Origin: Larix kaempferi
Taxonomy: Eukaryota > Streptophyta > Pinopsida > Pinales > Pinaceae
Direction: 5' to 3'
Length of the DNA stretch: 64,000 bases
Assembly: GCA_027924585.1 (NCBI GenBank)
Contig: BSBM01000809.1
Span: forward strand, 2,249,001-2,313,000
The number at the start of each line of letters is the position of its first letter. Position 1 is the first letter of the stretch. The notes below the pieces were generated by a model, which was not told where the DNA came from, made no database searches, and worked only from the letters and a program-made list of their open reading frames with translations. Shown here one piece after another: positions 19,681-31,424 of this stretch. The translations under genes and the position numbers were made by a program.

Positions 19681-22310
19681 TGATTGGAATCTTCATAAAC
19701 GAGAAGCTTCTTTGGTAGACCATTTGGCTAGAGGTTTCAAATTCGTCTCCACTTGATCTTTTTTCATCCTTGCTTGAATCTCTTAAGAAAATAGCATAAT
19801 GGTGACTATTAGGTTGTCACATGATCCCCCTTGAGCTGCTTGATACCATACATATTTCTTTAGGGTCTTTATCAATACACAACTGAATTCTTTCACCTTG
19901 CCAGATCAATCTAAGATTTTATTCCATGTAACTACCATTGACTAAGGATGACACCATACCTTCTAATAATCTTTGTTATGTTGAAGTTGAGCTTGTCCTC
20001 ATAGCTTTGGATAAACAAAGACTCAAGCTGCATACTCATCCCAAACTTGCACATGTCTTCTATTGGCCAACTCAACTGCATATGGATATGAGGTGCTGTT
20101 AGTCTTCAACTACTCTTTTCTAGCGAACTCTCAAAATGCAAAATTGTGATAGAAATCATAATCCATGAAGATGATAGATCCTACCTATTAATAATACCTC
20201 TAATACTTACATGCTAGGAAGAACCTTTCACGTGGATTTCTTTATTTTGTGCACTTTACATAATGTAACTTGGGTATTTGTATCTGACCCTTGGGTACAT
20301 GTTTCAAATGGGGACATTGTATTGGGGATGTCAAGGGGAAAGTATCAATTTCGAGTGTGTTCTCTTGTTTATGTTTGTAGCTCAGACAGGTATTTCCATG
20401 AGTTTGTGTCTTACTTATGGAAATTGTCATTAATACCTCTAGGAAATTCACTTTATTAAAGTCAATTATTAAAGTGAATGTTTTTTAGATTAATTGATGT
20501 TAATTTGGAGAAATGCCTAAGTTTTTGGCATTAGTGATTTAAGTTAATTAAATGAATCTCAACCATTGGTCTCAAGTGAGTGAGATCTAATCTCAGCCAT
20601 CAGAGTGGTTTTGGTTCATCTCAATGGTATAAAAGGCATCCAAGGTGAGAGGAGAAGACACACCATCACAAGAGTGAAACTCAAGCATTTAGTTGGAGAG
20701 AAGGACTTTCTACTTTCTAGTTTTTGGTAGAGAGAGAGTGAGAGATAGAAGTCCAGGACACAGTTGCAGAGCTGTACCAGCCATGCGGAGGCTCAAAATT
20801 TTCTGTCGGGGAAGCCATATAGGAGGTACATCTTCGTACGGTTGTATGGATACATGTAGCAATTTCGTACAGCTGCATGAATCGTATGTATGGATTCGTA
20901 TAACTATACGGATCGAGCATACAATGACTTATAGTACGAATCTGTATAGTCGTATGGACCGTGTTGTCGGGCAAATTAGCAGGGCTAATTCCCAGTAAGC
21001 ACAAATAAGAATAGTGACCCAATGTCATCTCGGTCACCGTTCTAACTTCTTCGGAAGTCGAAACCTCCAAGGAGAAGTATCCTTGTGGAACCTTGTAAGA
21101 CACTAGAACAACCAACAAACTGTATTCTATGCGATCTTATAGTTAGATCAGTGCCTAAATGGAGTCTATAATACTATGATCAATGCCAGTGAGTGCAAAG
21201 ATATGATTAGAAATGAAATGTATAAGCGTGTAAGTCAATAATGGACCAAGAGATAATAACCATTTACCATGAAATGTAAGAAACATGTACGCATGTATTA
21301 CAACAATCAATATTGGATCAAAAGACTATATTGTAAACCAATCCAACCACTAACCAAATATGCATTAGGTTGTATTTTCCAATGTCATGTACTTGATTGC
21401 AATTATGACAGCAGAAGTAAATAATTGAAATAATATAAGGAATAACATTCATCAAGGGTCAATTAGTTAAGTAAATATGCATTCATTAGATATCACTTAC
21501 CCTTGCCATCAACATGAATATAATCTCTAGATCAGCAGGAAGTTAATTAGGGAGATTGCATTCATTAGCCAAAAAGTATATGTGCCAAATGTCTTCAGTG
21601 TGTAAATCAGTCCAATGTTAAATATCAGTCAATTAGTTGTAAATGAAATACAAGTAGTATCCAATATCACCATAAGAGATCACTCAACGAGGCTTGTTAT
21701 GTAAGTATGCATTCAAACAATAGTAAATGAACAACGATACCCAAAGATCATAACCAAAGCCAAGTGAGTCGTCAAAGTGTTGAAAGAACAACAAATTATT
21801 TCAATACATCATTGGTTCAGAAATTTGTAGTGTCAATATCAGCATTTAACCATTCAAATAACAGATTTATAAGCAACTAGAACTCAAGTGCCAATTTGGT
21901 CAATAAAAATATGCAAACCTAATGTCTCTGAAGTACCTACCCAACTAAAAGACCAAGATCAACTTTCAGATCTGTATGTAATTACAGTCAACACATTAAG
22001 GCAGCGAAAGTAGACAAGGAGTGAAATAATGCAATTGCCGTCATTCATCAGTATCTATTATCAACGAATTTTAGGAGAGTATCATTCAACATCATGTTAA
22101 TTCCTCACCTTCAGATCTGTAGGTAAACACTCAGTGCAGCAGAGATCATTATAATGGTATTAGTTTCACTATCATAATCATTTCAATATTCACACAATGA
22201 AGTAGAAATCAGACCTAGTAATCACCTCATAAACCACTCTAAAATAAACTCATAAACGTCAACTACAAACTATCTTTGCTTTTTTATTTGTGTTACAGGT
22301 GTTAGGGCAC
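19681..22310. other. No gene seen; LTR-like stretch near 20.5-21.0 kb
   Basis: Mostly AT-rich. Around 20629 a TATAAAAGG box precedes sequence with repeated CGTA/TACG motifs (20830-20960) and ORFs open on both strands. This could be an LTR with its promoter, but no partner copy or ends were seen. The rest shows nothing recognisable. Confidence 0.4.
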
Positions 22311-22314
22311 TGTG

Positions 22315-22904
22315 TGTTAAATTTTGAGCATTAATTCACAATACTCTAGGATCTTTACTGAGAAAATAACATGTACAGTATATCAATGCATAACAATCAT
22401 ATCAAGCATGTCAAGCATCACAAGAATCAAAAGCATGAGAGACAAGAGACACAGAGTTTCCGTGGGGAAAACCCTAAGGTGAAAAACCCCACAACTTCCT
22501 CAGAGATAGAGAGAGCAATGGCTCAACCAAAGTACAACCAAAATACATTGAGATAGTCTCATAGTAGCAGATGATCCTCCTCCTCACTAGTGCGCCACTT
22601 TCTGAGTGAGAGAAGTATGACTTTCCAAATGATCCAAATAGAGATCTCCCGATCTCTATTTATACTTAACCTGTTTGCCCAGTTACACTATGGGGCCGAC
22701 TTGTCTATCTAGATACATCCACAATATAATATATATTTCAGGGCCGACCCCACACATGGTGGTCTAATAACCCATCGGCAAGTACACACACTTGCGACAC
22801 TTGTCAATCCACATGACGACACTTCCTTATAGAGGAATAACACATCTCTAATAAGGGTACAAAATATATATGAAATACATTCCGAAGTTACATATACATC
22901 AACA
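22315..22904 (-). repeat. Copia-1 3' LTR
   Basis: 590 bp, TG...CA, followed (on +) by CTCCCTCTTAAC, the complement of the polypurine tract. Contains GTGGGGAAAACCCTAAGG and a possible TATA-rich stretch near 22731. Confidence 0.95.
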
Positions 22905-23146
22905 CTCCCTCTTAACTAGGAAGGTATTTCTCGACACAGATTTGCTAGAGAAGTCTTCTTCTCGGGATCATTGTCATCATCATCATCACTGCTGCTGCTA
23001 TCTCAACCAATCTCTGACTCTACTCGTCTTAGGAAGTTCTACAGAGCCAGTCCTTTTTCATACTGGGTCTAAGCCCACCACCTGTAGGTCTTCATCATCA
23101 CTGGCCATACTGTGGAATCCTCAGGACTTATTAAGTGCGTCACAAA

Positions 23147-23640
23147 ACCTCGAAAGAGCATCCCAGGCTGTTACGAGCACACGGCTCTACCTATAGGATC
23201 TTCCAGGGACAGATTATATGTGATCATGGCAAAACCTCGCTAGAGCATCCCAGGATGTTACGAGCACACAGCTCTTCCTATAGGATCTCCCAAGGACAAA
23301 TTATATGTGATCATGGCAAAACCTCGCAAGAGCATCCCAGGACTTATTACGGGCACACAGCCCAACCTATTGGATCTCCCAGGGACATATTATATGCCAT
23401 AGGACAAAACCTCGAAAGAGCATCTACCAGATATCCCAGGGCCAGATTATATGCCATAGGCAAAACCTTGAAAGATTATTTGCAGATCTCCCAGGGCCAA
23501 ATTATGTCCTCCCAGAGCAAAACCTCAAAAGAGCATTTGCCAGATATCCCAGGGCCAAATTATATGCCATAGGCAAAACCTCGAAAGACTATTTGCAAAT
23601 CTCCCAGGGCCAAATTATATGCTCATCTGCACAACCTGAT
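23147..23640. repeat. Copia-1 minisatellite A, 87-bp units
   Basis: Units begin ACCTCG at 23147, 23234, 23321 and 23408 (period 87), then degenerate into shorter units of about 55-60 bp with CTCCCAGGGCCAAATTATAT. It lies between RNase H and the polypurine tract. Confidence 0.9.
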
Positions 23641-23739
23641 CCACGGCCATAGAGTATCAACCTGATACTCACCATACATCATCCTGATCATCATCACTGT
23701 AACATCTTGCTGCATATCATTTGGAGCAACATCCTGAAG

Positions 23740-24235
23740 CTCGTCATCCATGATCATCCTGATCATACAATGCATCTACCTGATGCATACCAAGTATCTA
23801 CCTGATACATATCATCATACATGATCCACCTGATCATACAATGTATCCACCTGATACAAATACAAATACATGATCCACCTGATCATACATGATACATATC
23901 AACATACATGATCTACTTGATCATACAATGTATCCACCTGATACATATACAGATACATGGTCCAAGCATCCAACATGATGCATATACAAAATACATACAA
24001 ATGATCCAACTGATCATATCCAGCATCCAACATGATGCGTACATACATATACATATAAATGATCCAATTGATCATACTCAGCATCCAACATGATGCGTAC
24101 ATACATATACATATAAATGATTCAACTGATCATACCCAACATCCAACATGATGCGTACATACATATACATATAAATGATCCAACTGATCATATCCATCAT
24201 CCTCCTGATGCATATATAGAGCAGTAACTGGAGCA
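23740..24235. repeat. Copia-1 minisatellite B, 58-bp units
   Basis: Units AAATGATCCAACTGATCAT start at 23999, 24057, 24115 and 24173 (period 58). Shorter related units with ATGATCCACCTGATCATA fill 23740-23990. It is separate from minisatellite A. Confidence 0.9.
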
Positions 24236-24329
24236 TCGTCCTAATGCTCATCATCCAACGCTTACATCCACAGCCATGTGAAGGATCCTCCTTTCAACAT
24301 GCTTGGAATGGCCTCTGCAAATGTGTCCA

Positions 24330-24959
24330 TCACTTCTTCCTTGAAGTGTCATCAATCCAGAGAACACCAAGCCTCTCTCTGAAGTACTCGAACTTCATCC
24401 TGGCTAGTGGCTTCGTCAGCACATCTGTAATCTGCTCGTTCGTCGCAACGTACAGGAGCTTCACAGCTTCTCTCTGCACCATATCCCTGATATAGTGATA
24501 TTTGATTTCTATGTGTTTCGATTTGTCATGAAACACTGGGTTCTCAGACAGCTTCACACAACTCTGGTTATCACAAAAGATACCAGTAGCATCCAACGAG
24601 AGATCAAATAACTCAGACAGTAGCTTCCGGAGCCATACTACCTCACAACTAGCTGAATAGGCTGCAACATACTCTGCCTCAGCTGTACTCAGTGCTACGC
24701 AGGACTGCTTCCTGCTTAAACCAAGAGATCACACCTGATCCCATACTGAAGCAACACCCAGATGTGCTCTTCCTATCTGCAGCACTGCCAACCCAATCTG
24801 AATCAACATAACTCTGCAGGTTAAACTTTTGATTCGCTTCATACTTGAGCCCATAATCCACTGTACCCTTCAGGTACCTCAGAACATGCTTTACAGCAAC
24901 CAGGTGAACACTCCTCGGATCCGTCAGGAACTGGATCAATGTGTTCACCGCAAAGCAAA
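24330..24959 (-). pseudogene. pol: Copia-1 RNase H
   Basis: Reads SVHLVAVKHVLRYLKGTVDY, SDWVGSAADRKSTSGCCF, then after a small frameshift STAEAEYVAAYSAS, FCDNQSCVKLSENPVFHD, KHIEIKYHYIRDMV and DVLTKPLARMKFEYFRERLG. The catalytic Asp and Glu positions (DSDW, EAEY, CDNQS) are present. The end of the ORF is the normal copia C terminus. Confidence 0.9.
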
Positions 24960-25640
24960 TATATGGTCTCGTGTTTGTCAGTTACATCAAGGAGCCAAAC
25001 ATCTGACGATACACTGTGACATCAACCGGATCAGATGAAGCATCACATAGAAGCTTCAGGTTCGATGCCATAGATGTGGCCATGTCCTTGAAGTCCATCA
25101 TCTCGAACCTCTTCAGGATCTCTACTGCATACTTCCCTTGACCAAGGAAGATCCCACCTGTATTTAGCCACACCTCCATACCTAGGAAATATTGCATCAT
25201 TCCCAAATCTTTCATATCGAACTCGGCAGCAAGCTTTCTCTTAGTATCTGCAATCAATTTGTCATCTCCTATTACAAATAAGTCATCCACATACAGGAGT
25301 AGAATCACAGGATTTCCTTCCTCAACCTTGTAGTAAAGGTTGGAATCCGCTTTACTCTTGGTAAAGCCCAAACTAGATAGAAAGTTGTCTATCCTACCAA
25401 GTTCTGCACACATATATGACTACACCATTCAAGAAAGCTGTCTTGAAATCCATCTGATGTATCTTCTATTTCATCACTTTTATATTTCTCTATGCTGCCT
25501 TTGCAACATGCTTGATCTGATAGATCCATATGGAAGTCATAACAAAAATTCCCTTCAGGTCTTGGGACTACATCCCGAACATCATTCTTCATGATCGACG
25601 GATCATGGCATTCTTCCCATATCCTGGTAACTTTAATATC
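24960..25640 (-). pseudogene. pol: Copia-1 reverse transcriptase, internally deleted
   Basis: Begins SIMKNDVRDVVPRPEG, then jumps from IEKYK to a KIHQMD-like block, then from LNGVV to RIDNFLSSLGFTKSKADSNL. Both jumps remove RT segments (the RFVARGF and ALYGLKQAPR regions). The later part is good: LLYVDDLFVIG with the YVDD box, DMKDLGMMQYFLGMEVW, then a stop (TAA) after RQMFGSLM. The fingers/palm are incomplete, so this RT should be dead. Confidence 0.9.
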
Positions 25641-26841
25641 TTCAATAGATAATTTTGTTGCTGAACAAATGTTGTAGTTCTTCTTTTGTAGGTGATGGCA
25701 TTCGATCTTTCCTACAAGACAAGTTAAATTGCATGATTAGAAACATCTCATAGTTTTCAAAACAAATTCTTATACATAAAGAAATATGTCATACAGTCAT
25801 GCAATTATTTTAGCCAATGCTTCAATGCAACATTCATCCATATCCTGTAACTTTCTAGATGCCTTCCAATCTCTACCAGAACATTGTTAAGAGTTTGCAC
25901 TACTCCCAACATGTCAGCAAAGAGTTTCATTATAGATAAGTAGCAATGGAATGTTGTACAGTGCCATAGGCCACTTACCCATCACATGCATTTTAGTAGT
26001 ATACTGTTCATTAATGTAATCATTCTAATATGCACAATACATATCCTAAGTCTAGGAACATAAGCATATGTATCATTAAACAATTTTATTTAAACAAACA
26101 AATAACAATTTTATTTAAACAAACAAATATGTAAGAAGTGGTAATTAAAATACTTATTTTTGTTTGTTTGTTGGGTGGACTCCCTTTGAGTCTTTGCTTC
26201 CTTGCAGGAGCTGCTGAAGTAGCTTCTTCTACACCTTTCTGTTGTGGAATGTAGAAAGATGGTCAACTCCCTCTGAATATCTGCATCCTTGCAGGAGCTG
26301 CTGGAGTGTGCTCTCTCTTGATCTTTGCTTCCTGGATTACTTGTCCTTGAATTTATATTCATCTTGGTCCCTATGCATGCTTATTAGTATCATGATTGGG
26401 TTATCCTTGTGATCTCATACAAAATCATACATTCATTAGTATATTCTCAATACTATCAAAACACAATAATCTCAAGTAGGTATAGTCATGATTATTTCAA
26501 ATAGAAATAATAAGCATTAGCATTCAAGGTTTATATATAGGACTCTTATGGTTAGTCATATCATAAGAAACTTAACATGTCTAAACCTGTGATTACTCAA
26601 ACCTATGACTCCTCTGGTTAGTCATATCATTAATTAAGGTAAGACACATAATATGCATATACCCATTCATGAATAATCATCATCAATCATGCAATGAATA
26701 CTTATATAAGAGATCATATGATATAAGGAAAACATACCTGTTCACCATATTTGCTAGTTATGTTTAGCAATGTTTTCTTGTTCTCTTCAATGACCTGCAT
26801 AACTCATTAGTTAACATTTGCAAAAACAAATTATACATACC
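25640..26841 (-). other. Foreign segment replacing the Copia-1 integrase, with exon-like blocks
   Basis: About 1.2 kb without any copia homology that I can read, where integrase should be. On the minus strand a donor-like AAG|GTATGT lies at 26840. An exon-like block at 26794-26738 is flanked by ATGCAG and GTATGT, is exactly 19 codons long and in phase with the short open stretch before it, and encodes VIEENKKTLLNITSKYGEQ. A further acceptor-like CTTGTCTTGTAG precedes the junction with RT near 25700. Near 26170-26310 a 40-bp motif (GGAGCTGCTG...) is duplicated. The source gene was not identified. Confidence 0.6.
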
Positions 26842-27241
26842 TTTATGTGATCCATGACTATGGATGAATCTTTGTCTTCATAGCATGTTCAGGTTGTCCC
26901 TTTAATTTGTACAATCCTCCCTCTTTCTCTCCAATCACTACTGCATCATTTATGGACTTTTCCTTTGGCCACATTAGAACTTGGCCATCCACAAATGCAA
27001 CCCTCATACCTTTTGCATTCAATGCAGAGATGGAGAGTAGGTTCTTCTTGAGCCCAGGTACATAAAGGACTTCTTTCATCTTCAAAGATTTTCCAGAATC
27101 TAGGTTATAGGAGGCTTCACCACTTCCTTTGATTGGGTATTGAAAATCATCCCCAAGTTTCACCTTATGAGGTGATTCATGTTCAAATAGGTTTACAAAA
27201 GATTCCTTGAACCCAGTCGTGTTTGGAAGCCCCACTGTCAA
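26842..27241 (-). pseudogene. pol: Copia-1 pol segment between protease and integrase
   Basis: Reads TTGFKESFVNLF, VKLGDDFQYPIKGSGE and VLYVPGLKKNLLSISAL, and stops soon after EGGLYKLKGQPEHAMK. This is the standard copia stretch from the C-terminal half of the protease into the pre-integrase region. The expected LWHRRLGH zinc-binding segment and the whole integrase core are absent. Confidence 0.88.
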
Positions 27242-28244
27242 TCAACCAATCATTACAACCATGGGAGATAGTACCTGTGAGAGCAGAGATTAGAACATAC
27301 TCTTCTTCACTTGATGAGTCATCATCACTATTATCACTTTCTGCCCTAGCCTTCTTCTTTGGAGGTTCATCATCCTCGGCAGCATGAGCATGGAACTTTC
27401 TTTCGTTGCCCTTCCTCTTCTTGCTGGAGTTGTTGTTATTATCCCTTTTGTTCTTGGGACAATCTGAGGCAAAGTGACCCTTCTCATTGCATGTGAAGCA
27501 TCTTAGATCCTTCTTATTCTTTTGATAGGATCTCTTGTAGCGAGAGTGCTCCTTCTTGGGCTTGCTTCTTTTGGTGTGAGCTGTGAGAGCTTGATCTTCA
27601 ACTCCCATCTTTTCCTCACGAGCTACAAGTCTAGCTTCTTCTTGAGAGCATTCCTTCTATAGTTTACTAAAAGACATCAATTTCTTTCTTGCACAGATTC
27701 CTTGAATAAAGGAGTCCCATGACCTAGGTAGGCCATTCAGAGTGGTCATAACAACTTCACCATTGTCCACTACTTCATCCACAGCTTCAAGTTGCTCCTT
27801 GATCTGACTCATCTGAGAGACCTTGGAGAAGCAAGATTGAATGGTTTCTCCATTCAACATCTTGACTCCTTTCAATTGATTCCGTAGAGTCATCTTCCGA
27901 TTTATGTTCTTCCCTTCAAATAACTTGGTCAAAGAGTCAAACATCTCCTTGGGTGTCTTTAGAGAAGACACATGGGGTATGAGATGGTCTTTGATAGAAT
28001 CAACAATGATTCTCTTTGCCTTGACCAAGTTCTTCTTATGCAATACCTTAGCCTCTTCATCCTCTAGGATAGGGATGTCTCCTTTTATATATGAGTCCAA
28101 CTCATTCTCTTCCAGGATTAACCCAATCCTATACTTCCAGGCTCGGAAGTTATCAGCCCCTTCAAGCTTATCCTCAAGCTTGGTGTGGTGAGATATCTTA
28201 AAGAGTACTTCAAATGGAAATGGAAAAGATTTAGGTCTTACCAC
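27183..28244 (-). pseudogene. gag: Copia-1 gag and protease
   Basis: Starts MVRPKSFPFPFEVLFK. UBN2-type gag core with KLEGADNFRAWKYRIGLIL and LNGLPRSWDSFIQGICARK. One in-frame TAG (27657-27659) stands where Trp is usual after SFSKL; the same frame then continues. The zinc knuckle CFTCNEKGHFASDC (CX2CX4HX4C) is intact, as is the protease motif DWLIDSGASKH. The frame breaks right after SGASKH, apparently by a 2-bp deletion, so protease and the rest of pol are out of frame. Gag would coat the RNA in cytoplasmic particles; this copy could not make full-length product. Confidence 0.9.
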
Positions 28245-28753
28245 TTGAAATGCTGAAAACTGGATCTGGTCCTGGATTAGGGTTTGTCGGAAAAACCCTG
28301 AAAATTCAAAATGTGAATTTCAACTTTCTGAAATGATAGAAAGATGTGCCTTGATGAGCTGATCAGCCTGGTGTAATCAGAATTTGAGATCAACAAAGCT
28401 TTACCCTTCAGATTTGTCTTTTTGTCCTCCCGGGTTCACTGGGGAGAGCCCTGAACTAGGGTTTGAGTTTCTCGGAGATCTACCCAGCCAAAAATCTCTA
28501 TCCAAAGCTCTAAACTTCGATTTTTGTAAGGAGCTTCTAGCTATGTCTTCAGATTTCAGAAATTCCTATTTTTGTGGAAACCCTAATTTTTAGGGCTAAA
28601 TTTGAAAATGCTCAGAATTCTGATTGGACAGATAGATTCTCCTTGATGAGTAGAGTCAATCTACTATACTGCTTTTCCAAAATCTGTGGAGAGAAACCCA
28701 ATAAACAAGAAACTCAAGTTTTCGTCACTGCAAAATGTCTTCTTCTTAGGTTA

Positions 28754-28765
28754 GCTCTGATACCA
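28754..28765 (-). other. Copia-1 primer-binding site
   Basis: Minus strand TGGTATCAGAGC, perfect complement to the 3' end of plant initiator-Met tRNA, directly abutting the LTR. Confidence 0.95.
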
Positions 28766-29355
28766 TGTTAAATTTTGAGCATTAATTCACAATACTCTAG
28801 GATTTTTACTGAGAGAATAACATGTACAGTATATCAATGCATAACAATAATATCAAGCATGTCAAGCATCACAAGAATCAAAAGCATGAGAGATAAGAGA
28901 CACAAAGTTTCCGTGGGGAAAACCCTAAGGTGAAAAACCCCACAACTTCCTCAGAGATAGAGAGAGCAATGGTTCAACCAAAGTACAACCAAAATACATT
29001 GAGATAGTCTCCTAGTAGCAGATGATCCTCCTCCTCACTAGTGCGCCACTTTCTGAGTGAGAGAAGTATGACTTTCCGAATGATCCAAATAGAGATCTCC
29101 CGATCTCTATTTATACTTAACCTGTTTGCCCAGTTACACTATGGGGCTGACTTGTCTATCTAGATACATCCACAATATAATATATATTTCAGGGCCGACC
29201 CCACACATGGTGGTCTAATAACCCATTGGCAAGTACACACACTTGCGACACTTGTCAATCCACATGACGACACTTCCTTATAGAGGAATGACACATCTCT
29301 AATAAGGGTACAAAATATATATGAAATACATTCCGAAGTTACATATACATCAACA
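28766..29355 (-). repeat. Copia-1 5' LTR
   Basis: 590 bp, same ends as the 3' LTR, adjoining the primer site at 28754-28765. Confidence 0.95.
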
Positions 29356-31424
29356 CTGTGGAAAGAGCAGGAGTAGGGTCTGCAATTTATTGCAGACCTG
29401 CTACAAGCTAGGAAAGTGGAGGGAGGAGGATGGTAGGGTAGAATGGAGAGTGGAGGATGGAGGGAATGGAAGTGGAAAGGAGAGATAAGGGAGCAGTGAA
29501 GTGGAAGGAGGGCTCGGATAGGGCAGCGACAGGGGAGTAGCAGGTCCGAAAATTGACAGTGAGCAGCTAGGGCTTGAAGAGGAGGTCCGAGGGTCTTAGC
29601 AAGGAAATGGGAGAAGGATGAGTTAGATGGTGAGGAGGGCGAAAGTAATGGAGATCTAGGGAGGAAGTCGCAGGGATCTTTAGGGTCTGCAGTTAGGGCA
29701 AAACGTAGAAAAAACAGAGTTTGAATTTTTTTAATAAAAATTGAATTTTTAGGTTTTTAGTACTAGAATTAGGGTTATTGATAAGATAAAATTACAACTA
29801 ACTCACGATTAGACCTAAAAAACATAAACAACTAAGTCAAATAATAATATTCACAAACATACAAACTCCGAAATTTAGTTTTAAGGGTAGATGGGGCAAC
29901 TTAGGGTTCAATAGAAAACTATCTACCCAACCCTAGGGCATCAAAGAGAGGAGTTACCCTCCTTGAGATGGTACTTGGCAAGCTTGGCCACTAGGGCTAA
30001 CCTCAACAATCTCTAGGATTCGTCGAGGGAGCCTAGCTTTAGCAAGACTTGAAGACCTAAAGCTCAAGCTTGAATGCAATGGTGACCAAAGACAAAAATG
30101 AAATGCTAATCAAGACAAAATGAAGCAAGAATGGCTTCCATTCAACCCTAACGAGCATCAATTTCATACAATTTGCTAGAGAGAGATCAAACAAAAAGTA
30201 TAGATACCTCTATGTGCATGTGTTTAGCAAACAGCTGTAGCCTCACCCTAGCATTTGGCATGAACAATAGTAAAACTTCCATGAAATGCTTCAAACTTGC
30301 AAAATAACCTTTCTCAAGGAGTGCACATCCCTTCAAAGAGCCCTAGTTAGGGCAAATAACAGACATAATGAATTTATCCCAAAAGTTGATGTCTAAAAAT
30401 GAAGTGAGGAGATTGAATTTATATGATCTCACACTCACTTTTACATAAAATAAGGTGAATTTAATATTAAAAATGTCAACTTAAAATTAAAACAAAAGTA
30501 ATATAAAATAATGATAAGAGTGGGTGAATTGGGACTTTTTCCCCAATATTCACCCCTGTATATCAAAAATGACTGAAAAAGGCCACATCGGGCTGAACTG
30601 AAGGCTAAGATGCAGGGGGGGGTCGTCATACCCCTACTAACCCCATAAATAGTGAAAAGCCCTCAACCCCCCCCCAGAGCAAGCATTCTGCAACCAAGGA
30701 AATGCTGATGTCATCCTATGTGGAAGGCCAAGGAGAGCTAGTGCTGGAGCTTGGGAGCATCAGGAGGGTGCAGGAGAAGACCTGGGGCCATGACATGGGC
30801 CCCAGTGCTGAAGAAAGACATGCCACCTGTGTAAAATAATGGGGGAGTCATGTGGTCCAAAGACCCATCCCTGGGGGCCCTGATCACCAACCTCAGGGCT
30901 TCAAGCCCTTTTATGAGGAAGTCAACAGTGCCATTAAGCCATAGTACTTCCAGAGGAGAAACCATAGGGTCTGGCCATAACCCCACCTCAGAATAAGCTG
31001 GCTAAACACCCCTCATGCTAGTACCATCGTAACAAGCCGTACAGAGCTGTGCAATGGTTATATAGGGCAGTAGATTTACCAGAATTTTGTAGGAGGTTTT
31101 CTGGGGCAGTTTTGTATTTGGAGATTTTTCTTCTGTGGGGTAGAATTTGCTAAGTTTGTTGTATTTTTCTCGGGCTATTTTCCTAGTAAGGGAGCCCTTG
31201 TAAGATTGGAAATTATTGAATGAAGAGGAGATTTGAAGGGCATAAATTTTGTGTTTGTGATTTTACTATGTAGATCTATTTTCCATTGTTATTGCTTCCG
31301 CTAAGAAAATTTTTGTCAATTAATCCCAACAGTATAAATAAATTAGTGAGCTGAAATTCAATACTTGAGCAAGGAAAATCACTAGGAGTTTGCTTGTCTA
31401 GATTCAGGTTTAGAAAATTTAACA
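29356..31424. other. No gene; probable LTR at the right end
   Basis: The left part is unusually rich in GGAGG/GGAAG, then AT-rich. The last few hundred bases before 31424 end in TTTAACA directly before a primer site, so they should be the 3' part of a + strand copia 5' LTR whose left end was not found. A run of eight G (about 30614) and nine C (about 30669) lie 55 bp apart. Confidence 0.5.

Larger units (their letters stand above)
22315..29355 (-). mobile_element. Copia-1: LTR retrotransposon (TSD CTGTG)
   Basis: Two 590-bp LTRs (22315-22904 and 28766-29355) begin TGTTAAATTTTGAG and end CATATACATCAACA. CTGTG flanks both ends (22310-22314, 29356-29360). On the minus strand the order is LTR, primer site, gag, protease, a foreign segment instead of integrase, a deleted RT, RNase H, two minisatellites, polypurine tract, LTR. 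By eye the LTRs differ at about 11 of 590 sites, nine of them transitions, so insertion is fairly recent. The element is 7041 bp and cannot be autonomous. It is antisense to the deacetylase gene that appears to contain it. Confidence 0.97.

Noticed and set aside
20693-21118. Overlapping 101- and 133-codon ORFs on opposite strands
   Set aside because: No domain and no codon signal. The area has repeated CGTA/TACG motifs that keep both strands open; it is more likely LTR sequence.
23135-23572. 145-codon + strand ORF with repeated units
   Set aside because: It is an open frame through the 87-bp minisatellite of Copia-1; repeat periods divisible by three keep it open. No independent coding evidence.
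23147-24235. CRISPR-like regular arrays
   Set aside because: Units are direct tandem repeats without unique spacers, inside a plant retrotransposon.
28754-28765. tRNA gene
   Set aside because: The tRNA-like sequences here (also at 50053 and 61779) are 12-13 base primer sites next to LTRs, not folded tRNA genes.
30600-30680. G-run and C-run as a regulatory quadruplex or origin
   Set aside because: One run of each is only a weak hairpin; there is no set of four G-runs and no context.
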